54,800 nt of DNA from Pseudomonadales bacterium (lineage in GTDB: Bacteria; Pseudomonadota; Gammaproteobacteria; Pseudomonadales; Pseudohongiellaceae). Position 1 is the first letter of the stretch. The number at the start of each line of letters is the position of its first letter. The stretch spans positions 1 through 54,800 of the forward strand of contig JAJDSZ010000033.1 in NCBI GenBank assembly GCA_022827425.1, in the 5' to 3' direction. Of this stretch, positions 47,097 through 54,800 are shown piece after piece. The notes under the pieces are model-generated. The model was not told where the DNA came from. It searched no databases and saw only the letters and a list, made by a program, of their open reading frames with translations. The position numbers and the translations under genes were made by a program.

Positions 47097-47663
47097 ATGG
47101 GCGAGAATTCGCTCAGCAATGAGGATTTGCTCGGGGCGATCAGCCATTCGGATGATGCCTCGGCATTTACCCTGTTGTTTGACCGTTACGCCAGCAGGAT
47201 CTATCAGGCCGGAATGCAACTGACCCGCAACAATGAGCAGTTGTCCCGGGACCTGGTGCAGGAAACCATGCTCACCGTCTGGCGCAAGGCGGAGCAGTTC
47301 GATCTCGACCGGGGCAGCGCCGACAACTGGATCTTCACCATCACCCGCAACCGCTGTTTTGATCTGCTGCGGAAAGTGAAGCGCGAACCCATCCCCATCG
47401 GCGCCGACGATATCTGGCCCATGGGAGAGGATTCCCAGGCGCAGTCACACAATCCTGCGGAGCAGGGGGCCTTGCTTTCACGCATCGGAAGTTTGCTGGT
47501 CAATCTGCCCGAGCGACAACAGGCGGTGATCCGGCAGGTCTATGTGCTGGATTGCACCCACGAGGAGGCGGCCCGGGAGCTGGGCATTCCCCTCGGCACG
47601 CTCAAGTCCCGGCTGCGGTTGGGCCTGGAAAAACTGAAACACCTTGCGGGAGTTCGCGAATGA
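47097..47663 (+). CDS. ECF RNA polymerase sigma factor, RpoE/ChrR-linked type
   Basis: 188 aa from the ATG of MGENSLSNEDLL; GAGGAGG lies 14 bases upstream, and the longer frame from 46971 would begin at the promoter itself. Region 2 includes FDRYASRIYQAGMQLTRNNEQLSRDLVQETMLTVWR (about 22-60) and region 4 includes LPERQQAVIRQVYVLDCTHEEAARELGIPLGTLKSRL. The sequence and its ChrR partner place it near Rhodobacter RpoE (group ECF11), which answers singlet oxygen. The stop overlaps the anti-sigma ATG. Confidence 0.9.
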   Translation: MGENSLSNEDLLGAISHSDDASAFTLLFDRYASRIYQAGMQLTRNNEQLSRDLVQETMLTVWRKAEQFDLDRGSADNWIFTITRNRCFDLLRKVKREPIPIGADDIWPMGEDSQAQSHNPAEQGALLSRIGSLLVNLPERQQAVIRQVYVLDCTHEEAARELGIPLGTLKSRLRLGLEKLKHLAGVRE

Positions 47664-48406
47664 AGCCCGACTCTGCCAATCATCCCGAAACCGAGTTGCT
47701 GGAGTCATTCGTCCGGCGCGAGTTGTCACCCGGCGTCAGTGTCATCGTCTCTGCGCATCTGGAGGTCTGCCCCCTGTGCCGGCAAAAGGTGGCGGACATC
47801 GAAGCCTGGGAACTGGACCGATGGCTGGCGGGGGAACCTGCGCCGCAGCAGGTTCCGAACCTGCAAGAAATCGCTGCCGGCATTGTCAGCGAATCCCGCA
47901 CTGGAGCGGTTAGCCATCCTGATTCCGTTCCGGACGCTACGGTTCGGGATTGGGAAGCTGGTCAGCAGCGCGCTTCCCTGGGGTTGCCGAAAGACATCTT
48001 CCCCGGACTCCGTTTGCCCCGGGCCCTTCGCCGGGCTGGGGACGGATTGCGATGGCGAAAGCTCACCGAAACCATCCGCCAGGCCAGCTTCGCTATCGAT
48101 CATCAGACCCGCTGCGAATTCATCCACCTGGCCCCGGGCGCCATTTCACCGGTGCATTCCCACTACGGCAGGGAGTACACTTTGGTGCTGCAGGGAGAAT
48201 TTCACGATGGACTCGGCACATACCGGGACGGCGATTTCCTGCTCAGGGACGCCAGCCACGAACACCAGCCGGAAAGCGAAAAAGGCTGCCTGGTATTCGC
48301 CGTACTCGATCAGCCCCTGCGCTTCACCGAAGGCCTGCCACGCCTGCTAAACCCCGTAAACCGCCTGCGGTTCCGGGCTGAACTTTGGCGAAGCGGCAGG
48401 GTCTGA
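47660..48406 (+). CDS. chrR: ChrR-like zinc anti-sigma factor with cupin domain
   Basis: 248 aa. The N-terminal zinc anti-sigma domain has H8, H33, C37 and C40, the same spacing as H6, H31, C35 and C38 of Rhodobacter ChrR. The C-terminal cupin domain has H166, H168, E172 and a later His (H200 or H202), matching the second metal site of ChrR. ChrR holds its sigma factor inactive and releases it on singlet oxygen or some peroxides. Coupled to the sigma gene by ATGA. All metal ligands are present, so the switch should work. Confidence 0.93.
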   Translation: MKPDSANHPETELLESFVRRELSPGVSVIVSAHLEVCPLCRQKVADIEAWELDRWLAGEPAPQQVPNLQEIAAGIVSESRTGAVSHPDSVPDATVRDWEAGQQRASLGLPKDIFPGLRLPRALRRAGDGLRWRKLTETIRQASFAIDHQTRCEFIHLAPGAISPVHSHYGREYTLVLQGEFHDGLGTYRDGDFLLRDASHEHQPESEKGCLVFAVLDQPLRFTEGLPRLLNPVNRLRFRAELWRSGRV

Positions 48407-48900
48407 GCTTTTCTGCGCAGATTATGACCGAGTTCTGGTTATATTGGATGCAGATATTTTGTTACCCGCCAAAGTGGGACAGATTGCGAGGTCCATGAGA
48501 ATCAGGTTAATACAGTCATCTCCTAGTATCGAGGGCCTTTTGCTGGAGATTCTTGGAGAACCTGTACCCGATAGAAGCAGTAGCTGCAAGGAAAAGCTGG
48601 ATTGAAAAATAGCTGGAAAACCAAAATTTCGGGGAAGTTACCAGGCCAATTTCTCGCTGGAAGTCTTCAATAGACGGAGAAAAGAAAATCCGACACTTGA
48701 GAAACTACTGTCCAATCTGTTGTTCGAAGACTGAATTCAAATCCAATTCGTGACGATGCGCGGATTGCCCTCAGATATGTTCCAGACTGGAAAGTGGTTC
48801 GGTTTCGTTACCGGTTTTGGCCTGAACTGGTAAGAAATACTTCCAGTTTTTCGGTCAAATCGCAAGTTTTCCCGCTTCACTCGCAGCCTGCGCCCTGTTC
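48407..48900. other. Gene-free, relatively AT-rich stretch
   Basis: About 490 bp without a convincing ORF on either strand. Base composition looks richer in A and T than the flanking genes. Short runs resemble a decayed coding region but no family is readable. No repeat or RNA was recognised. Confidence 0.4.
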
Positions 48901-49119
48901 TCAAGGCCGGGGTTGGCTTTCTTGCCGCAACTCCTCAAAGTCGCGGTTGTATTCTTCCCAGGTGGTTCGGTACTGGCCGCGGCAGTATTCCTGCTGGGAA
49001 ATGGGGAGGTTTTCGCAATTCTGGATGCGATTGTCGCGGATGGCGTTATAGACCTGATGGTAGCTGCAGTTCGCAACGGCGAAAGGCAGGACCAAGTCAA
49101 GTGGAATGGCGCGGTTCAT
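48901..49119 (-). CDS. Small putative lipoprotein
   Basis: 72 aa from the ATG of [13 protein letters not shown]; a longer frame exists to 49188. A short hydrophobic leader ends in VANCS, a possible but atypical lipobox. The rest ([23 protein letters not shown], then [15 protein letters not shown]) resembles small Gammaproteobacterial lipoproteins with a YExLRxRQ..C...P..E...C pattern. No function known. Divergent from nthA. Confidence 0.6.
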   Translation of the reverse strand: MNRAIPLDLVLPFAVANCSYHQVYNAIRDNRIQNCENLPISQQEYCRGQYRTTWEEYNRDFEELRQESQPRP

Positions 49120-49160
49120 GCTGGCATGATAACGGAAAAGAGCAGCGGACGGAGCGGAAC

Positions 49161-49772
49161 ATGTCCCGGAACCACATCCATTTGCCATCGGAAACCGAAT
49201 TGCGCGCCAAGGCGCTGGAAAGTCTGCTGGTGGAGAAGGGGTTGGTCAAACCGGCAACGCTCGATGCGATTATCGAGACTTATCAGAACCAGGTTGGCCC
49301 CCGCAATGGCGCGCATCTGGTTGCGCTGGCCTGGGCCGACGCGGACTTTCGCCAGCGGCTGCTTGCTGATGCTTCCGCAGCCGCTGCCGAAATTGGCTGC
49401 TTCGGGCGGCAGGGCGAACATCTGCAAGCCCTGGAGAACACGCCGGTAGCGCACAATCTCGTGGTTTGCACACTTTGTTCCTGCTATCCCTGGACCGTGC
49501 TCGGCCTGCCGCCGGCATGGTACAAGTCCGCTCCGTATCGCTCCCGCGCCGTCAGCGAGCCCCGCGCCGTGCTGGCGGAATTCGGCACCGAGGTATCCGA
49601 AGAGGTGGAAATCCGCGTATGGGACTCGACCTCTGAAATGCGCTACCTCGTGCTGCCCATGCGACCGCCGGGAACCGATGGCTGGAGCGCGGAACAATTG
49701 TCCCGGCTCGTGACCCGCAATGCCATGATCGGCGTGGAACAGGCCTTGTTGCCCGGGCAATTGACATCATGA
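49161..49772 (+). CDS. nthA: Nitrile hydratase alpha subunit, cobalt type
   Basis: 203 aa. Nitrile hydratase converts nitriles to amides. The metal-binding motif VCTLCSC is at C103, C106 and C108 with S107; Thr in the second position marks the cobalt (rather than iron) type. The typical downstream motif [23 protein letters not shown] is intact, and the N-terminal [15 protein letters not shown] is canonical. The ATG follows GGAG. It overlaps the beta subunit start as ATGA. No amidase or cobalt transporter is adjacent. Confidence 0.95.
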   Translation: MSRNHIHLPSETELRAKALESLLVEKGLVKPATLDAIIETYQNQVGPRNGAHLVALAWADADFRQRLLADASAAAAEIGCFGRQGEHLQALENTPVAHNLVVCTLCSCYPWTVLGLPPAWYKSAPYRSRAVSEPRAVLAEFGTEVSEEVEIRVWDSTSEMRYLVLPMRPPGTDGWSAEQLSRLVTRNAMIGVEQALLPGQLTS

Positions 49773-50494
49773 GGGGAGGCCACGATCTCGGCGGGCGGCA
49801 GGGCTTTGGTCCGATCCGCCCCGAGCCGGAATCCGCCGAGCCGGTGTTCCACAGCGAGTGGGAGCGGCGGGTATTCGCCATGACCCTGGCCACCGGCATG
49901 CTGGGCCAGTGGAATATCGACCAGTCGCGCCATGCCCGGGAGCGCCAGCACCCGGCGGACTATCTGGCCCAGACCTACTACGAAAACTGGCTTGCGGGAA
50001 CCGAAAAGCTGCTGCTCGAAGCGGGCCTGCTGAGCGCGGAAGAACTCGAACAGGCCATGGCGCGGGCCGGGGAACATCAGGCAAGCCGGGATGGACAGGG
50101 AGCCAGGGCAGTATCGAAGCGGGAGATGCGCATACCCGGCCCGGACGATGCCCGCAAGATTCTCCGCAGCGGCGGCCCCGCATCGCGGGAGTCAAGCAGC
50201 CCACCGCGCTTCGCTCCCGGAGAGCAAGTGCTGCTGCGCCGCAAGCTGACTTCCGGCCATACCCGCGCGCCGGCCTACGCCCAGGGCTGTTCTGGCTGGA
50301 TTCGCGCCTGCCTCGGCGGCCATGTCTTTCCCGACGCCAACAGCGCAGGCGAGGCAATCGCCCATCATCTGTACAGCGTGTGCTTTGATTCTCATGCGCT
50401 GTGGGGAGCCGATGCCGAGTCCTTCACGGTGCTGATCGATCTGTGGGAGCCCTATCTGGAGGCTTTCGATGCGGAATCCGACCGCTGTGGGTAA
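49769..50494 (+). CDS. nthB: Nitrile hydratase beta subunit
   Basis: 241 aa. The N-terminal domain begins [12 protein letters not shown], followed by [13 protein letters not shown] and [13 protein letters not shown]. The C-terminal SH3-like barrel has [24 protein letters not shown] and a final FDSHALWG motif. Both halves are in one chain, which separates it from thiocyanate hydrolase, where they are split. It forms the active alpha-beta unit with NthA. Confidence 0.94.
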   Translation: MRGGHDLGGRQGFGPIRPEPESAEPVFHSEWERRVFAMTLATGMLGQWNIDQSRHARERQHPADYLAQTYYENWLAGTEKLLLEAGLLSAEELEQAMARAGEHQASRDGQGARAVSKREMRIPGPDDARKILRSGGPASRESSSPPRFAPGEQVLLRRKLTSGHTRAPAYAQGCSGWIRACLGGHVFPDANSAGEAIAHHLYSVCFDSHALWGADAESFTVLIDLWEPYLEAFDAESDRCG

Positions 50495-50810
50495 GGGAGA
50501 AGAACCGCCTTTCCGGGCGCCCTGGGAGGCCCAGGTTTTCGCGCTGATCTGCGCCTTGCGGGATTCCGGCGAACTGCAGCCCGGGGAATGGTCCGCCAGG
50601 CTCGGCGAGGAGATTCGGCTTGCCGGATTGCGGGGCGACCCGGACCTTGGCGATACCTACTACGCCCACTGCCTTGCCGCGCTGGAAAAGTGGCTGATTG
50701 CGTCGAACCGGGCCAACCGAGCGGAGGTCAGCGAATACCTTGCCGGCTGGCGCGATGCCTATCGGAATACACCGCACGGCCTTGACAGCCCTCAGGGCAG
50801 CGGCGGATAA
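50469..50810 (+). CDS. Nitrile hydratase accessory protein (P14K/NhlE-like)
   Basis: 113 aa, overlapping nthB by 26 bp. Its sequence (PFRAPWEAQVFALICALRDSGELQPGEWSARLGEEI, then YYAHCLAALEKWLI) resembles the N-terminal helical domain of the beta subunit. This is the known form of the small activators that swap with alpha subunit and deliver cobalt. The stop overlaps the converging MBL gene by 19 bp. It should be needed for metal loading of NthA. Confidence 0.88.
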   Translation: MRNPTAVGKGEEPPFRAPWEAQVFALICALRDSGELQPGEWSARLGEEIRLAGLRGDPDLGDTYYAHCLAALEKWLIASNRANRAEVSEYLAGWRDAYRNTPHGLDSPQGSGG

Positions 50811-51580
50811 AACTCGCCGCGGCGCACTTCAATCCCGCTGTCCGCAAGTTCCCCTTCGAAAGCATCCAGGGTTTCCGCTATCGTCATGCCGTTGATCTGG
50901 CCGCTATCCTCGAATTCGGGGTTGGCCGCCCGCCGGGCGTAACCCTGATTGTAGTGATATGGATAGACCACATCCGGGTCGAGCAGGCGGGCGCATTCCG
51001 CCGCGGCGGATGGAGTCATCCGACCCACGGGTATATTCATGGGCATGAAGGCCACATCGATGTCGCCCAGCGCCCTGACTTCATCCACGCACTCGGTAAC
51101 GCCGGCAAAGAAAAAGCGCAGGCCGCCCAGGGACACCACGTAACCATTGGCGTCCCCCTTGGGATGCTCCGGTGCGCCAGGGATGATGTCGTAGGCGGCG
51201 ATGGCTTCGATTTTGACGCCGGCCAGCGTAGCCTCCTCGCCATTGTTCAGCACCATGCCATGGGGCAACCGTTGCCGGCTGTTGGCGGGCATGATGATTT
51301 GGGTCCCGGCATCGCTGAGGGAAGCGATTGCCTCCGGGTCCAGATGGTGGCCCGGATTGTCGGTGATCAGAATCAGATCGGCTGTGCGCAGCCCGGCGAG
51401 TCCCGCGACTCCCCATGGGTCCACGGTAACGACCGTATCGCCGTGCACAAGCTGGGCACCGTTATGGGTGATTGCCGTGATTTCGATTTCGCCTTCCGGC
51501 CCCGTCACGCTGTCAGCCAGCGCGGGCGCCTGCCAGAGGGCGAGGCATAGCGCCAGGGCAGATGGGAGATGCCTGTTCAT
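50792..51580 (-). CDS. Exported MBL-fold metal-dependent hydrolase-like protein
   Basis: 262 aa with a signal peptide ending ALADS. The fold matches UlaG-like MBL proteins (NGAQLVHGDTVVTVDPWG and YPYHYNQGY). The usual HxHxDH zinc motif is altered to TDNPGHHLD, with Asn and Pro where the first conserved residues are expected. It may be inactive or bind metal differently. Coupled to the NHL gene by ATGA, so the two exported proteins probably act together. Substrate unknown. Confidence 0.8.
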   Translation of the reverse strand: MNRHLPSALALCLALWQAPALADSVTGPEGEIEITAITHNGAQLVHGDTVVTVDPWGVAGLAGLRTADLILITDNPGHHLDPEAIASLSDAGTQIIMPANSRQRLPHGMVLNNGEEATLAGVKIEAIAAYDIIPGAPEHPKGDANGYVVSLGGLRFFFAGVTECVDEVRALGDIDVAFMPMNIPVGRMTPSAAAECARLLDPDVVYPYHYNQGYARRAANPEFEDSGQINGMTIAETLDAFEGELADSGIEVRRGEFYPPLP

Positions 51581-52626
51581 GGCCGCACCCGCACATATTT
51601 CTCAAAGCGTTGCCGACCGACCTGGCCAGCATAGATATTGCCCTCGGCATCGCTGGCGAGGAACTCGATGCCGCTGCCGTTGGGGATCTCGTAGTCGGGA
51701 ATGAACTCGGTCACATAACCGGTTCTCGCATCCCCGATGCGGATGCCGCGCTCCCAGCCGCGGTTCCACTGCTCGCCGGACATGCCGTCGGCAACAAGAA
51801 TCCTGTCGTTTTCATCGATCCACATGCCGCTGGGGCGGCCGAACTGGGTCCAGATGTCGAGCACTTCGCCTTCCTGGGACAGAATCTGGATGCGGTTGTT
51901 GCCCCGGTCGGCGACGAAGATCCTGCCCCGGGAGTCCATCTTGAGGTCGTGCGGGTCGTTGAATCGACCGGTTTCGCGGCTGGTGTCCTCGACGCCGCCG
52001 CCGAGTTGCAACAGCAGTTCTCCCTCGGCGGAGAATTTCATTACGCGATTGTTGCCGCCGCGATGGCCATCGGCGATCCAGAGCTCGCCATTGGGCGCCG
52101 CCAGCACCGCGGCTGGCCCGTTGAAATGTGTTGCGTCTTCCCCCGGCGTTCCCGCCTCGCCCAGCCGCATCAGCACTTCGCCGTCCTGATTGAGCTGGAT
52201 GACCTGGTGCCCCATGCCGCGCTCCATGCCCGCCTCGCCCCGGGCGTCGCCGTCCGGCGCGCCTTCGGTAATCCAGAAATTGCCGTTGGCGTCCATATCG
52301 AAGCCGTGGGGCCAGGCAAATAGCCCCGCGCCGATGCTTTTGACGGTATTGCCTTCCCTGTCGAGCTTGTGCAGGGGATGCAGGTCGGACCCGGCGCACT
52401 GGTTGGCGCCGCAGCGCTCGAGAATCCACAAGTGTTCGCCGTCCGGGTCGGGGTGAACTCCGGTCACCACGCCCATGGTGCGGCCACCGGGCAATTCGCC
52501 CCAGTGGTAGACGGCCTGATAGGGGTTGTCAGCCGCTACGGCGAAACCGACCAGGGAAAGCGCCGGCGGCAAGGCGAGAATTGCGGCGAGCAGAAAACGA
52601 ATCGGGCCTGAACCGGAATTTGACAT
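51577..52626 (-). CDS. NHL-repeat beta-propeller protein, amidating-lyase-like
   Basis: 349 aa from the ATG of MSNSGSGPIRF with GAGGG upstream; a longer frame exists to 52776. A signal peptide ends GFAVAAD. NHL-type blades follow: HLWILERCGANQCAGSD, PHGFDMDANGNFWITEGA, FNGPAAVLAAPNGELWIADGH, FNDPHDLKMDSRGRIFVADRGNNRIQILS. This resembles the peptidyl-alpha-hydroxyglycine alpha-amidating lyase propeller family. The enzyme activity is not proved. Operon with the MBL gene. Confidence 0.82.
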   Translation of the reverse strand: MSNSGSGPIRFLLAAILALPPALSLVGFAVAADNPYQAVYHWGELPGGRTMGVVTGVHPDPDGEHLWILERCGANQCAGSDLHPLHKLDREGNTVKSIGAGLFAWPHGFDMDANGNFWITEGAPDGDARGEAGMERGMGHQVIQLNQDGEVLMRLGEAGTPGEDATHFNGPAAVLAAPNGELWIADGHRGGNNRVMKFSAEGELLLQLGGGVEDTSRETGRFNDPHDLKMDSRGRIFVADRGNNRIQILSQEGEVLDIWTQFGRPSGMWIDENDRILVADGMSGEQWNRGWERGIRIGDARTGYVTEFIPDYEIPNGSGIEFLASDAEGNIYAGQVGRQRFEKYVRVRP

Positions 52627-52756
52627 GGCTGCCCTCGGCATGGATATGGTTCGGAGACATCGAGGATACACCGAAGTCCCGCCCCAGTGGAATCCCGCGG
52701 AAATTCCGGCGGAGCGACGCTGCTGGTACTGAATCGGATACGTAAGGTGCGGCGAT

Positions 52757-53053
52757 GTGGCGATGTCGACCGTCAATGTGGCGGAAGTGTCGGCCTGCCT
52801 GTTTCAGGAAGGTTGGGACGAGGAAGAAGTCGAGTCGGTGTTCGCTCAACTGGGTGTTTCAGTCATCCCGTTCGATGAGGCCGCGGCAATATCCAGCGGC
52901 AGTCTCCGTATGGCAAGCCGGCAGTTTGGTCTCGGCCTTGGAGACCCGGCTTTCCTTGCCGTTGCAATCGACCGGAAATGCCCGGCCCTCACAGCCGACC
53001 GAGCTTGGGCGCAACTGGGTCTGCCCGGCCTGGAAATCAGATGCATCCGCTGA
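52757..53053 (+). pseudogene. N-terminally truncated VapC-like PIN toxin
   Basis: About 98 codons from a GTG. The sequence AMSTVNVAEV, LFQEGWDEEEVE, VIPFDEAAA, GLSLGD-like GLGLGDPAFLA and ALTADRAWAQL match VapC from its first third onward. The first ~40 residues, including the initial catalytic Asp, are missing; the upstream text in frame has a stop and no homology. No VapB antitoxin is visible. It is probably a decayed toxin. Confidence 0.65.
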
Positions 53054-53200
53054 GCGGCTGACGTTATCCATGCCCCACTCAATTCAATGCTCATCCAGTT
53101 TTCAAAGAGGCCTCCGTGCTCCTCATTCCCGCCATGTTCGGCATGGTGTATTATCGACGCGCTGCGGCGCACTTCCCTCCACTGAGACATTCGACCCGAA

Positions 53201-53617
53201 ATGAGTAAGGTGGATTCCATAGTAAAAACCGTTCTTTCCACCTTCCCGGCAACTGTGGCGGTATACCGCTTCGGCAGTTGGGGGACCGTCTGGCAAAACT
53301 CCGAGAGCGATCTTGACCTTGCCATTTTGCTGCCCCATGAGTTTGCGGTTCGCGCACATCAGACAGTCTGGATCAATCTCAACGCGGAAATCGCTCAAGC
53401 CTCGCGAACAGATCGGGTTGACTTGATCGATCTGCGAAAAGCCAAGACCGACTTTCAAGCCGAAGTGTTGCGCACGGGGAAGGTGCTGTATTGCCAGGAC
53501 GACGATGCGCGGCTCGAATTCGAAGCCCTCGTCCTCAACATGCACCAGGACTTGAACCGCCGCCGAGCCGGTCTCCGTACGGACATTATGAAGCGAGGCA
53601 GGATATTGCCAGCATGA
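53201..53617 (+). CDS. mntA: MntA-type nucleotidyltransferase antitoxin
   Basis: 138 aa with the minimal nucleotidyltransferase motif GSx10DxD: G25-S26, then D37 and D39 (FGSWGTVWQNSESDLDLAIL). MntA antitoxins add AMP to the HEPN toxin HepT and so block its RNase activity. The hepT gene normally overlaps mntA as ATGA. Here an ATG does overlap the stop (53614), but only about 11 codons follow before the CRISPR array. The module is therefore solitary or broken. Confidence 0.85.
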   Translation: MSKVDSIVKTVLSTFPATVAVYRFGSWGTVWQNSESDLDLAILLPHEFAVRAHQTVWINLNAEIAQASRTDRVDLIDLRKAKTDFQAEVLRTGKVLYCQDDDARLEFEALVLNMHQDLNRRRAGLRTDIMKRGRILPA

Positions 53618-53646
53618 GCGAGGAATTAATCATATCGTTCGTACAG

Positions 53647-54800
53647 GCTTCAATGAGGCCGCCGCCCGAGGGCGGCGGATACCGGTGGCCAGAAACACGC
53701 GGGTCCCGGCGATCCTTCGCTTCAATGAGGCCGCCGCCCGAGGGCGGCGGATATGAAACATCCCGGTTTTCGCCACGGGGTGGATTTCGCTGCTTCAATG
53801 AGGCCGCCGCCCGAGGGCGGCGGATATCTAAGCACAATGTGGCAACTGAGCGAAGACGAAAGGCTTCAATGAGGCCGCCGCCCGAGGGCGGCGGATATTC
53901 GTACAGTCGCATCGTCACGATCAGCGTTCCCGACGCTTCAATGAGGCCGCCGCCCGAGGGCGGCGGATATACGCAGGAGCCGTGGCAGACGGCAATGAGG
54001 GAGGCATGGCTTCAATGAGGCCGCCGCCCGAGGGCGGCGGATATCAGCACGGCGGCGACATTGTCGGCGGCGGGAGTGGAGGCTTCATTGAGGCCGCCGC
54101 CCGAGGGCGGCGGATATTGCCGCCGGCCGAGGGCTTGCCGCCCGTGTGGGAGACGCTTCAATGAGGCCGCCGCCCGAGGGCGGCGGATATAAGGCACAAA
54201 TAGCAATACCGGAGACAATACTGCATGCTTCAATGAGGCCGCCGCCCGAGGGCGGCGGATATCTGCAATGTCTGGAGAAGCTACCAACCAAAAGCCTGGG
54301 CTTCAATGAGGCCGCCGCCCGAGGGCGGCGGATATCCCGGCCCGGACGCTGAAATACTTGCGGCAGTCGGCGGCTTCAATGAGGCCGCCGCCCGAGGGCG
54401 GCGGATATGCGTTCGCCAGCGGGCGCTCCATTTATTCGATGACGTCGCTTCAATGAGGCCGCCGCCCGAGGGCGGCGGATATACGAGACGCTTATCGAGA
54501 CCTGGCGCGCATCGCCGGGGCTTCAATGAGGCCGCCGCCCGAGGGCGGCGGATATTTTGCCTCGAATCTGTCGCCGACCCGCGGCCGGGGGCTTCAATGA
54601 GGCCGCCGCCCGAGGGCGGCGGATATCTGGCCGGCGAGCGCGGTGTCCTTGAGCGCGACCAGCTTCAATGAGGCCGCCGCCCGAGGGCGGCGGATATTTT
54701 CACGGATCTGTCACTATTTTTGGGGCATGCTGGCCAGCTTCAATGAGGCCGCCGCCCGAGGGCGGCGGATATGCCACGGCGTCCAGGTCACGCCGGGCTC
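53647..54800 (-). CRISPR. CRISPR array, at least 16 repeats, continues past the window
   Basis: Sixteen 36-nt repeats (starts 53647, 53719, 53792, 53863, 53935, 54009, 54082, 54155, 54227, 54300, 54373, 54447, 54520, 54591, 54662 and 54737) separated by unique spacers of 35-39 nt; a further spacer is cut at 54800. On the plus strand the repeat starts GCTTCAATGAGG, holds an 8-bp CCGCCGCC/GGCGGCGG stem with loop CGAG, and ends GGATAT. Fourteen copies are identical; the first ends in C and the seventh has one A-to-T change. In reverse complement it ends CATTGAAGC, like the 8-nt ATTGAAAC/ATTGAAGC handle of type I and III crRNAs, so leftward transcription is likely. No cas gene is in view. Confidence 0.98.

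Noticed and set aside
49161-50810. Thiocyanate hydrolase instead of nitrile hydratase
   Set aside because: The beta subunit carries both N- and C-terminal domains in one chain; thiocyanate hydrolase has them split.
53491-54671. Several ORFs through the right end with repeated MRPPPEGGGY peptides
   Set aside because: They arise because repeat plus spacer is near a multiple of three; the repeats are CRISPR and the spacers show no coding pattern.

Overview
The window comes from a high-GC gammaproteobacterium. The clearest sign is a conserved block on the minus strand (24965-37963): nnr(yjeF)-tsaE-amiB-mutL-miaA-hfq-hflX-hflK-hflC-DUF2065-hisZ-purA. This order is typical of Pseudomonas-like and marine Gammaproteobacteria. 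The species cannot be read from the sequence. Most genes use GC-rich codons and many are coupled by ATGA overlaps.

Layout. 1-3400 (minus): a DUF1592-type haem-binding protein followed by a DUF1552 protein that runs off the left edge. 3401-3970: a gene-free stretch with an unusual chain of hairpins, then nhaA (3971-5179), a DUF5715/LysM envelope protein, an SDR dehydrogenase convergent with a cytochrome P450, and two small paralogous membrane proteins. 9735-16810: two paralogous TonB-dependent receptors in opposite orientation. They share terminators, are separated by a coiled-coil membrane protein, and the second is flanked by a direct repeat. 17127-23253: an NAD-dependent molybdenum formate dehydrogenase operon, fdsG-fdsB-fdsA-fdhD-mobA, with no fdsD. 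23254-24924: a CopC-like lipoprotein, a small charged protein and a ROK sugar kinase. Then comes the conserved block above.

38228-38304 is tRNA-Pro(CGG) with a recognisable promoter. It is followed by a secreted protein, a phosphatase-like (DUF442/Blh-type) protein, a YeeE/YedE sulfur transporter and a stand-alone homodimeric pyruvate dehydrogenase E1. 43473-48406 holds a photo-oxidative-stress-type module: an ECF sigma factor with a ChrR-like zinc anti-sigma factor, divergent from an operon of FAD oxidoreductase, DUF1365 protein and cyclopropane-fatty-acid-synthase-like methyltransferase. 48901-52626 holds a small lipoprotein, a cobalt-type nitrile hydratase (alpha, beta, accessory) and a convergent pair encoding an NHL propeller protein and an MBL-fold protein.

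The right end (52757-54800) looks like a defence or accessory region. It has an N-terminally truncated VapC-like gene, an MntA-type nucleotidyltransferase antitoxin without its HepT partner, and a CRISPR array of at least 16 repeats that runs off the window. The 3' end of the reverse-complemented repeat (ATTGAAGC) looks like a crRNA 5' handle. This suggests leftward transcription, with the leader and any cas genes beyond the right edge. No cas gene is visible here, so the CRISPR type cannot be set.
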